Shown here one piece after another: positions 5,395-11,861 of a DNA stretch of 13,395 bases; within the stretch, counting starts at the first letter, position 1, and each line of letters opens with the position of its first letter. The stretch lies in NCBI GenBank assembly GCA_007130445.1, contig SLSM01000184.1, positions 1-13,395 of the forward strand. Direction: 5' to 3'. This DNA comes from Trueperaceae bacterium. Lineage in GTDB: Bacteria > Deinococcota > Deinococci > Deinococcales > Trueperaceae. Under the pieces are notes generated by a model. It made no database searches. It was given only the letters and a program-made list of their open reading frames with translations, and was not told the origin of the DNA. A program made the position numbers and the translations under genes.

Positions 5395-7203
5395 ATGCGA
5401 AGGACCATGAGTTGTGGCGCGCTGCGCGCCGAGCACGCTGGACGGACCGTCACGCTGGCGGGCTGGGTCAACCGGCGCCGCGACCTGGGCGGCCTGATCT
5501 TCCTCGACCTGCGCGACCACGGCGGCATGAGCCAAGTCGTGGCGCTGCCTGAGCACGCAGACGTGCTCAAAGTCGCCGAGAGGGTGCGCAGCGAGTTCGT
5601 CCTCGAGGTGCACGGACACGTGCGGCTCCGGCCCGAGGCGCAGCGCAGCGAGCGACTCGCGACCGGCGACGTCGAGCTCGTGGCCGATGCGATCACGGTG
5701 CTCTCCGAGGCCGACACGCCGCCCTTCCCGATCGACGGCAGCGTCGACGCCTCCGATGTCAACGAAGACCTGCGCCTGCGCCACCGCTACCTCGACCTCA
5801 GGCGCAGCGCGGCGCTGGCGCCGTTGCGCCTGCGCCACCGTGTCACCAAGGCCATCTGGGACTACCTCGACGAGGCGGGCTTCCTCCACGTCGAGACCCC
5901 GCTGCTCACCCGCAGCACCCCCGAGGGCGCCCGCGACTACGTCGTGCCGGCGCGTGGCCGGCCCGGCCACGTCTACGCCCTGCCGCAATCACCGCAGCTG
6001 TTCAAGCAGATGCTGATGGTCGGTGGCGTCGACCGCTACTTCCAGATCGCTCGCTGCTTCCGCGACGAAGACCTGCGGGCCGATCGCCAGCCCGACTTCA
6101 CGCAGCTCGACCTCGAGATGGCCTTCGTGGAGGTCGACGACGTGCTCACGCTGAACGAGTCGCTCATGGCGCACGTGGTGCACCTGGCGACGGGCAGCGC
6201 ACCCGCCACGCCGTTCCCGCGCCTGTCGTACCGCGACGCGATGGAGCGCTTCGGCTCCGACAAGCCCGACGTGCGCTTCGGCCTCGAGCTGACCGACCTG
6301 GACGACACGTTCGCCGCCACCGACGTGCGGGCGCTGCGCGGCGTGCTCGACGCCGGCGGCGTCGTGCGGGCGCTGCGCGTACCCGTGGAGCACGCCGGCT
6401 CGGTCTCGCGCAAGGACATCGAGGCCCTCGAGGCGCATGCCAAGCGCTACGGGGCCCACGGTCTCGCATGGCTCCGGCGCGGCGAGGACGGCTTCAGCGG
6501 ACCGCTGGCCAAGGCGCTCTCGGACGATGAGCGCGCGGCGCTGACGGCGCTCTCGAGCGCCGTCGGTGATCTGTGGCTGCTCGTCGCCGGCCCGTGGGAG
6601 ACCGCCTGCACGGCGCTCGGGGCGGTCCGGCTGCGCCTGCGCGAGCACCTCGACCTGCCGCTCGCAGCCGGGCACGCCTTCGTGTGGGTGCTCGACTTCC
6701 CGCTGTTCGAGCGCGACGGCGAGGGCGGCTGGACCTCGATGCACCACCCCTTCACGCGCCCGCACGACGACGACCTGCCGCTCCTCGAGCGCGACCCGGG
6801 CGCGGTACGCGCCCAGGCCTACGACCTCGTGATGAACGGCTTCGAGATCGGTGGCGGATCGATCCGTATCCACCGCAGCGACGTACAGGAGCGCGTGTTC
6901 ACCGTGCTGGGCATGTCGACCGAGGAAGCCCGGTCGCGCTTCGGCTTCTTCCTCGACGCGCTGCGCTACGGCACGCCGCCGCACGGCGGCATCGCCTGGG
7001 GGCTCGACCGCCTCGTCATGCTGCTCGCAGGCGCGCGCAGTCTGCGCGAGGTGATCGCCTTCCCGAAGAACCAGCGCGGCGCCGATCCGCTGACCGACGC
7101 CCCGGCACCGGCCGACGCGGCCCAGTGGGCGGAGCTCGGACTCGCCGTGGTGGCCGCGCGCGACACCGACGACGGCGTCTCCGTCGACCTGGAGGTCTCA
7201 TGA
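5395..7203 (+). CDS. aspS: Aspartyl-tRNA synthetase, bacterial type
   Basis: Class IIb enzyme charging tRNA-Asp. The 602 residues include an N-terminal OB-fold anticodon domain (about 1-105, GWVNRRRDLGGLIFLDLRD), motif 1 around GFLHVETPLL (162-171), QSPQLFKQ (198-205), motif 2 FRDEDLRADRQPDFTQ (222-237), the bacterial GAD insertion (about 290-425) and motif 3 GIAWGLDRLVML (532-543). Leu31 sits where tRNA-Asn-tolerant AspRS often has His, so it is likely specific for tRNA-Asp. That agrees with the separate asnS nearby. AGGAG (5386-5390) lies 4 nt before the ATG. A second Met (5407) has poorer spacing and would lose residues aligning with other AspRS. The stop overlaps the HAD start by 4 nt. 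Confidence 0.97.
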   Translation: MRRTMSCGALRAEHAGRTVTLAGWVNRRRDLGGLIFLDLRDHGGMSQVVALPEHADVLKVAERVRSEFVLEVHGHVRLRPEAQRSERLATGDVELVADAITVLSEADTPPFPIDGSVDASDVNEDLRLRHRYLDLRRSAALAPLRLRHRVTKAIWDYLDEAGFLHVETPLLTRSTPEGARDYVVPARGRPGHVYALPQSPQLFKQMLMVGGVDRYFQIARCFRDEDLRADRQPDFTQLDLEMAFVEVDDVLTLNESLMAHVVHLATGSAPATPFPRLSYRDAMERFGSDKPDVRFGLELTDLDDTFAATDVRALRGVLDAGGVVRALRVPVEHAGSVSRKDIEALEAHAKRYGAHGLAWLRRGEDGFSGPLAKALSDDERAALTALSSAVGDLWLLVAGPWETACTALGAVRLRLREHLDLPLAAGHAFVWVLDFPLFERDGEGGWTSMHHPFTRPHDDDLPLLERDPGAVRAQAYDLVMNGFEIGGGSIRIHRSDVQERVFTVLGMSTEEARSRFGFFLDALRYGTPPHGGIAWGLDRLVMLLAGARSLREVIAFPKNQRGADPLTDAPAPADAAQWAELGLAVVAARDTDDGVSVDLEVS

Positions 7204-8027
7204 TTCCACTGGTGATCCTCGACCTCGACGGCACGGTGATCGGCTCCTCCGGTCAGGTCGCGCCGAGCGTGTGGGAGGCCGCCGACGCTGCGCGCGAGGC
7301 GGGCGTGAAGATCGCCGTGTGCACCGGGCGGCCCGGCCTCGGCGTGGCGCTGCGCGTGGCGCGCCGCCTCGGTCCGAACGTGCCACACGTGTTCCAATCC
7401 GGCGCGCACATGGCGTTCACCGACGGCGAGACGTTGATGGCTTCGTCGCTGCGCGAATCGGTCGCGCTCACACTCGTGCAGCACGCGCGTGCGCTCGGGT
7501 TGGTGCTCGAGCTCTACACGCCCAACCACCTATACGTCGAGCGCCGCACCACCCTGTCCGAGGAGCACGCGGCCATGATCGGCGTCAACGCCTTGGTGCG
7601 CGACCTCGCCGAGGTGGCCCAGAGCGAACCGGTGGTACGGGCCCAGTGGGTCCTCACCTCCGACCAGGAGTCGCACGCCATGTCACTCGCGGTGAGCGAC
7701 GTGCAGGTGAGCCGTGCGACGAGCCCGGCCCAACCCGGCACGCTCTTCGTCAGCGTCACGCGCAAGGGGACGTCGAAGGGGTCGGCCGTGACCGCGCTCT
7801 GCAAGCACCTGAAGGTGCCGCTCGAGAAGACGATGGCCGTCGGCGACAGCGCCGGCGACCTCCCGATGCTCGAGCTGGTCGGCTTCCCGATCGTCGTCGC
7901 GAACGCCGAGGACGCGTTGCTCGCTCGTTACCCCAGCGTCGGCAGCGTCGAGGACGGCGGGGTCGTCGACGCACTGGCCATGGCCGTCCAGGGTGCGCGC
8001 GCCGTGCCGCGCGCCCCCGTCGGGTAG
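7200..8027 (+). CDS. HAD-family phosphatase, Cof/IIB type
   Basis: Probable cytosolic Mg2+-dependent phosphatase of the haloacid dehalogenase superfamily, 275 residues. Motif I DLDGT has nucleophile Asp8 and Asp10. Motif II is VCTGRP with Thr42. Motif III is KGTSKG with Lys193. Motif IV is GDSAGDLPML with Asp216 and Asp220. The roughly 110 residues between motifs II and III (about 75-185) form the Cof-type IIB cap. The catalytic set looks complete. The ATG overlaps the aspS stop (ATGA), so translation is probably coupled; asnS follows after 10 nt. Members act on sugar phosphates, nucleotides or flavin mononucleotide, and the substrate cannot be read from sequence. Its place between two aminoacyl-tRNA synthetase genes suggests housekeeping expression but not a specific role in tRNA charging. 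Confidence 0.9.
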   Translation: MIPLVILDLDGTVIGSSGQVAPSVWEAADAAREAGVKIAVCTGRPGLGVALRVARRLGPNVPHVFQSGAHMAFTDGETLMASSLRESVALTLVQHARALGLVLELYTPNHLYVERRTTLSEEHAAMIGVNALVRDLAEVAQSEPVVRAQWVLTSDQESHAMSLAVSDVQVSRATSPAQPGTLFVSVTRKGTSKGSAVTALCKHLKVPLEKTMAVGDSAGDLPMLELVGFPIVVANAEDALLARYPSVGSVEDGGVVDALAMAVQGARAVPRAPVG

Positions 8028-8030
8028 GCT
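8025..8030 (+). promoter_or_regulatory. Leaderless-type -10 box for asnS
   Basis: TAGGCT, which overlaps the stop codon of the HAD gene, ends 7 nt before the asnS ATG. No ribosome binding site is present. No clear -35 is seen. It may give asnS its own transcript in addition to read-through from hisS. Confidence 0.4.
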
Positions 8031-8037
8031 CGCCGAC

Positions 8038-9336
8038 ATGACCACTGTTCGCATCGCCGACCTCGGTGCCGCCGTCGGCGCCGCCGTCGAACTCCGAGGC
8101 TGGCTCACGGCCTCGCGCTCCTCGGGCAAGATCGCGTTCCTGCAGCTCCGCGACGGCAGCGGCTTCGTCCAGGCCGTGGTGTCGCGCGCCGACGTCGGCG
8201 ACGCAGCCTTCGAGACGACGCGCGGCCTGACGCAGGAGTCCGCGGTGCGTGTGCGCGGCGAGGTGCGCGCCGACCCGCGCTCGCCCTCGGGCGTCGAGAT
8301 CAAGGCGACCCACGTCGAGACCATCGCGCCATCCGTCGGCTACCCGATCACACCCAAGGAGCACGGCGTCGACTTCCTGATGGAGCGCCGCCACCTCCAC
8401 CTGAGGCACCGCGCCCCGTGGGCGATCCTGCGGATCCGGGACGAGGTCGAACGCGCGATCCACGACTTCTTCGCGGCGCGCGGCTTCGTCCGCTTCGATG
8501 CGCCCTTCTTCATGCCGACGGCCGTCGAGGGCACCACGAACCTGTTCGAGATCGAGCTCTTCGAGGAGGAGAAGGCCTACCTGTCGCAGTCCGGGCAGCT
8601 GTACGCCGAGGCGGGCGCGCTGGCGCTCGGCGCCGTGTACACGTTCGGCCCCACGTTCCGGGCCGAGAAAAGCAAGACGCGCCGCCACCTCCTGGAGTTC
8701 TGGATGGTCGAGCCCGAGGTGGCCTTCCTCGAGCACGACGGCAACGTGCAGCTGCAGGAGGACCTCGTCGCCTACCTCGTCGGCCGCGTCCTGGAACACC
8801 GCGCCGCCGAACTCGAGACGCTCGGCCGCGACCCGGCGCGACTCGAACCGGCCGCCCAGGGGGGCTTCCCCCGCATCAGCTACGACGAGGCGCTGGCGCT
8901 GCTCGCGGAGGCCGGCGAGCACCTCGAGTGGGGCGACGACTTCGGCGCACCGCACGAGACGCTGCTGGGCGAGCGCTTCGATCGGCCGCTCGTGATCGAG
9001 CGCTACCCCACGCACGTCAAGGCGTTCTACATGGAGAGCGTGCCGGGCGATCCGACGCGCGTGCTGTGCGACGACGTGATCGCTCCCGAGGGGTACGGCG
9101 AGATCATCGGCGGATCGCAACGCATCCACGACCTCGCGCTGCTCGAGCAGCGCATCGCCGAGCATGGGCTGCCGCGTGAGGCGTTCGACTGGTACCTGGA
9201 CCTGCGGCGGTACGGGAGCGTCCCCCACAGCGGCTTCGGGCTCGGCCTGGAGCGCACCCTGGCCTGGATCACAGGCGTCCACCACCTGCGCGAGGTGATC
9301 CCGTTCCCGCGCATGCTGACCCGCATGTACCCCTGA
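8038..9336 (+). CDS. asnS: Asparaginyl-tRNA synthetase
   Basis: Class IIb synthetase that charges tRNA-Asn directly with asparagine. It has 432 residues, close to the Thermus enzyme. Elements: OB-fold anticodon domain (about 1-100, ELRGWLTASRSSGKIAFLQLRD), YPITPKEHGVDFLMERRHLHLR (102-123), motif 2 FRAEKSKTRRHLLEFW (207-222), EIIGGSQRIHD (355-365) and motif 3 GFGLGLERTLAW (399-410) followed by HLREVIPFPR. AsnRS rather than AspRS is supported by the absence of a GAD insertion, the AEKSKTRRHL form of motif 2 and the short C terminus. The ATG at 8038 was chosen; an upstream in-frame ATG (7993) would overlap the HAD gene and add 15 unlike residues. It converges on the GerMN-like gene. Confidence 0.96.
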   Translation: MTTVRIADLGAAVGAAVELRGWLTASRSSGKIAFLQLRDGSGFVQAVVSRADVGDAAFETTRGLTQESAVRVRGEVRADPRSPSGVEIKATHVETIAPSVGYPITPKEHGVDFLMERRHLHLRHRAPWAILRIRDEVERAIHDFFAARGFVRFDAPFFMPTAVEGTTNLFEIELFEEEKAYLSQSGQLYAEAGALALGAVYTFGPTFRAEKSKTRRHLLEFWMVEPEVAFLEHDGNVQLQEDLVAYLVGRVLEHRAAELETLGRDPARLEPAAQGGFPRISYDEALALLAEAGEHLEWGDDFGAPHETLLGERFDRPLVIERYPTHVKAFYMESVPGDPTRVLCDDVIAPEGYGEIIGGSQRIHDLALLEQRIAEHGLPREAFDWYLDLRRYGSVPHSGFGLGLERTLAWITGVHHLREVIPFPRMLTRMYP

Positions 9337-9337
9337 A

Positions 9338-9401
9338 CTCGACGGCATGAGCGACGCCCCGGGGCCACGCCGCGGGCCCGCCCGAGGACCCGATCGTCGA
9401 G
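9338..9401. terminator. Nested inverted repeat between convergent genes
   Basis: Outer arms CTCGACG (9338-9344) and CGTCGAG (9395-9401) match perfectly over 7 bp and enclose a second pair GGGCC (9362-9366)/GGCCC (9375-9379). It fills the gap between the asnS stop and the end of the GerMN-like gene, where a bidirectional terminator would be expected. There is no T tract on either side. Confidence 0.4.
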
Positions 9402-9406
9402 CGCCC

Positions 9407-9958
9407 TCAGCGCAGCGCCACCTGCCCCCACAGCGTCGCTGCAGGCGCGCCGTCGACCACCACCGTGACCTCGTCGGCGCCGTGCGCGAACGCGGTCTCC
9501 TCGATCGAGCGCAGCGTCGCGAGCTCGGCCAGCACGTCGGGGCCGCGTCCCTGTAACGGCGGTACGTCGACCACGACCACGCGCCGCCGCTGCACCTCGT
9601 AGCCGAGGACCGTGGGCGCGCCGACTTGCTGCGGCCACACGCCGTCCTCGACGAGCGTCGTCCGCAACACCGCGAGCGCGGCGGCGAGCCGGTCCTCGAA
9701 CGCGTCCGGTGAGGTCACCTCGACGTCCACGGTGCGGCTCAGGCCGTCGCGATCGAACACGACGATGCGAGCGTCGCTGGTGATCGGCGCCGAGCGCACC
9801 TCCACGTCGATCAGGAGGTCCGGGACACGCGGCACCGGGGCGTCGCGAACACCACCCGCGAACCATGCCGCCGCGCCACCGAGCACCAGCGCGGCGATCA
9901 GCACGTGTGGTCGCAGCACGACGTCGCCCCAACGCCGACGGCGGCGGACCGCGCTCAC
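9407..9958 (-). CDS. Membrane-anchored GerMN-like protein
   Basis: A 183-residue protein with a basic N terminus (RRRRRW), one hydrophobic helix (about 18-36) and an extracytoplasmic C-terminal domain, so probably anchored facing the cell wall. Residues about 85-182 resemble a GerMN domain: LAVLRTTLVEDG, GYEVQRRRVVVVDVPP, then a helix LAELATLRSIEETAFAHGADE and the closing strand VTVVVDGAPA. GerMN domains occur in sporulation GerM and in envelope proteins of non-sporulating bacteria including Deinococcus; no enzymatic role is known. The GTG at 9958 overlaps the TGA of the upstream amidase-like gene (GTGA), so the two are almost certainly co-translated. The assignment is by pattern and is moderately sure; the membrane anchor is clear. 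Confidence 0.65.
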   Translation of the reverse strand: MSAVRRRRRWGDVVLRPHVLIAALVLGGAAAWFAGGVRDAPVPRVPDLLIDVEVRSAPITSDARIVVFDRDGLSRTVDVEVTSPDAFEDRLAAALAVLRTTLVEDGVWPQQVGAPTVLGYEVQRRRVVVVDVPPLQGRGPDVLAELATLRSIEETAFAHGADEVTVVVDGAPAATLWGQVALR

Positions 9959-11319
9959 GGGAGCGCGCCGGCCCCGCTGACGATCGAAGCCAAGGCGGCG
10001 GCCAAGAGCGGCGCGAAGGCCGGGTCGCGCAGGTCGGCCGCGCCGACCTCCAGGAGCACGCCGCGCCCAGCGGCTCCCGTCAGCACCGCCACCGGCGCCG
10101 CCCGCGGACCGGCGACGTCGAAGCCCCCGGCATCGCGAAGCACGCTGGAGAGTGCCTCGGCGTAACGAGCCCCACGGTCGAGATCGACGACCAGGTCGAG
10201 CAGGATGCGACGCCTCACGCCGTCCGTCTCGGGCCTCTGCAACACGGCCTCGGCGTTGATCCTCACGGCGTCCTCCAACGCGCTCAGATCGCCGGCGTCG
10301 CCGAGGTGGAACACTCGCAGAGACCCACGCGGCAGGTCGGCCACCTGCAGGGTGACGAAGAGCCGCGCACCCGTCCCCTGCGCTGCCCGGTCGCTGGCGG
10401 CCGGGAGCATCGGGCCGACGCGCGTGAGTGACACGTCGTAACCGGCGCGCTCGAGGCGTTGCGCGACGATTCGGGCGACGTGGAGCGTGTCCGAGGCCGC
10501 GTCACCGGCGGCAGGACCGGTACCGCCCGCCGGATCCAGGACGATACGGGTCGGAACCGACGCGTCGGCGGGTACGGGTGCGTCTCCGACGGACCGAGCG
10601 AAGCCGACCACGACGGCGAACCCCTCGCCGTCGGGAAGCTCGGTCCAGCTGGCGCGCACGTCGGGCGCGAGTTGGATCCGCACGTCGACGGCGCCGCGGT
10701 TCTCCATCACGTCGGCGCGCACGAAGGCGTCGCCGACGAAGCTCACGGGGGTCGTGAGGTCGCTGCGCTCGAAGCGGAGGTGCACGGTCTGCACCGCCTC
10801 GTTGACGAAACTGCTCACCCGCGTCGGCCCGCTCAGGCGGATCACCAGCCGCTGCGCGCTCCCGCCGCCCTCCAGCCGCGCGGAGAGGGTCGGCCTCGGC
10901 AGCACGACCAGCACTTGGTTCGAGGCGGCGAGGAAGGTCACGCGGGCGCCGAGCGCCTCTGCGGTGGCCTTGACGGGCACGAACGCCTCGAAACCCACCA
11001 GCACGCCGGCGCCGCCCGCCACGGCGACACCGTCGCGACGGATCGCGTCCGGCAGGCCGGACGCGGCACCGGGATCGTCGACCGCACGGATCTGCACGAC
11101 CCGGCCGCCGAGCGTGAACGTGAGGCGCCGCGTGCCTAGATCGACGTCGAGGCGTGCACCGAGCGCCTCTGCCAGTGCGGCCGCGGGCGCGTAGGCGCTG
11201 CCCGCGACCAGGTCGCTCCGGGCGCCAGGGACCACCACGCCGTTGACGACGAGTTCGGTCTGAGCGCTGGCCCACGCACCCAGGAGCAGCATCAGGCACG
11301 CGAGCGCGCAGCGCCGCAC
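9955..11319 (-). CDS. Secreted amidase_3-like protein, probably inactive
   Basis: A 454-residue exported protein with signal peptide (1-19, cleavage likely after A-S-A before Gln20). Two stalk-type repeats like the copper amine oxidase N-terminal fold follow (about 22-80 and 100-140, each with an A-E-A-L-G-A-R core), then a beta-rich AMIN-like region (about 145-242) and an amidase_3-like domain (258-454). Active N-acetylmuramoyl-L-alanine amidases carry D-P-G-H-G-G, a Glu and S-I-H-x-N. Here the first reads DPAGGT (262-267), the region expected to hold the Glu reads SDTLHVA, and the third reads VTLQVAD (322-328). Both zinc histidines are therefore missing, although the late Glu (LLEVG, Glu424) remains. 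It is probably a wall-binding pseudoenzyme rather than a hydrolase. GTG 11319 was chosen because GGAGG lies 7 nt upstream and it begins the signal peptide, 1 nt after the smpB stop. Confidence 0.85.
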   Translation of the reverse strand: MRRCALACLMLLLGAWASAQTELVVNGVVVPGARSDLVAGSAYAPAAALAEALGARLDVDLGTRRLTFTLGGRVVQIRAVDDPGAASGLPDAIRRDGVAVAGGAGVLVGFEAFVPVKATAEALGARVTFLAASNQVLVVLPRPTLSARLEGGGSAQRLVIRLSGPTRVSSFVNEAVQTVHLRFERSDLTTPVSFVGDAFVRADVMENRGAVDVRIQLAPDVRASWTELPDGEGFAVVVGFARSVGDAPVPADASVPTRIVLDPAGGTGPAAGDAASDTLHVARIVAQRLERAGYDVSLTRVGPMLPAASDRAAQGTGARLFVTLQVADLPRGSLRVFHLGDAGDLSALEDAVRINAEAVLQRPETDGVRRRILLDLVVDLDRGARYAEALSSVLRDAGGFDVAGPRAAPVAVLTGAAGRGVLLEVGAADLRDPAFAPLLAAALASIVSGAGALP

Positions 11320-11320
11320 C

Positions 11321-11755
11321 TCAATGCCTCCGCATGGCGCGCTCGATCTCGCGCTTCGCGTCGAGTTCGGCGGCCGCTCGGCGCTTGTCATGGACCTTGC
11401 GGCCGCGCGCGAGCGCGATCTCGACCTTCGCGCGCCCCTCCTTGAAGTACAGCCGCAACGGCACGACGGTGAGCCCACGGCGCTCGACGGCGGCGCGGAG
11501 TTCATCGATCTGGCGGCGGTGCAGCAAGAGCTTGCGGCTCCGATCGATCACGTGGTTGTTGTAACTGGCCTCTTCGTAGATCGGGATCGTGGCCCCCTCG
11601 AGGAACGCCTCGCCACGACGGAAGCGCGCGTACGCCTCGGCGATCGAACCGCCGCCGCGGCGCAACGACTTCACCTCGCTGCCGGTCAAGACGATGCCCG
11701 CCTCGACGGTCTCGAGGAGCTCGTAGTCGTGCCGGGCGCGTCGGTTGCTCAACAT
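11321..11755 (-). CDS. smpB: SsrA-binding protein SmpB
   Basis: Small RNA-binding protein that partners tmRNA (SsrA) in rescuing stalled ribosomes. At 144 residues it is near the short end of the family. Visible family features are NRRARHDYELLETVEAGIVL (4-23), GSEVKSLRRG, the central YNNH and the C-terminal block GLTVVPLRLYFKEGRAKVEI followed by ARGRKVHDKR. The basic tail that enters the mRNA channel is present but short (EIERAMRRH). The start is the ATG at 11755, 6 nt after GGAGGGG (11768-11762); an in-frame ATG at 11776 lacks such a site. No tmRNA gene was found in this window. It lies 106 nt after priA and runs straight into the amidase-like gene. Confidence 0.97.
   Translation of the reverse strand: MLSNRRARHDYELLETVEAGIVLTGSEVKSLRRGGGSIAEAYARFRRGEAFLEGATIPIYEEASYNNHVIDRSRKLLLHRRQIDELRAAVERRGLTVVPLRLYFKEGRAKVEIALARGRKVHDKRRAAAELDAKREIERAMRRH
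11327..11331 (-). promoter_or_regulatory. Ribosome binding site inside the end of smpB
   Basis: GGAGG on the minus strand, within the last codons of smpB, lies 7 nt before the GTG of the amidase-like gene. It decides that start and indicates translation coupled to smpB. Confidence 0.7.
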
Positions 11756-11761
11756 GGCAGG

Positions 11762-11768
11762 CCCCTCC
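11762..11768 (-). promoter_or_regulatory. Ribosome binding site of smpB
   Basis: GGAGGGG (11768-11762), 6 nt before the ATG at 11755. It selects this Met over the one at 11776. Confidence 0.75.
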
Positions 11769-11774
11769 ACGGGC

Positions 11775-11780
11775 ATGATA
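11775..11780 (-). promoter_or_regulatory. Possible -10 box for smpB
   Basis: TATCAT (11780-11775) stands out in GC-rich sequence upstream of smpB. A start 6-7 nt downstream would fall at the edge of the ribosome binding site, and no -35 is seen, so support is weak. Confidence 0.25.
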
Positions 11781-11861
11781 CGGCCTCTCCGGCCGCCGGC
11801 CGGCGCTCCGTCGCGACCACGGCCAGCGGACACGCCCCGATCGCGAGGCCCGCGGTACGCA

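Noticed and set aside
7756..9348. 530-codon minus-strand reading frame opposite asnS and part of the HAD gene
   Set aside because: Antisense shadow: no motifs, Arg/Pro tail, and it crosses two real genes.
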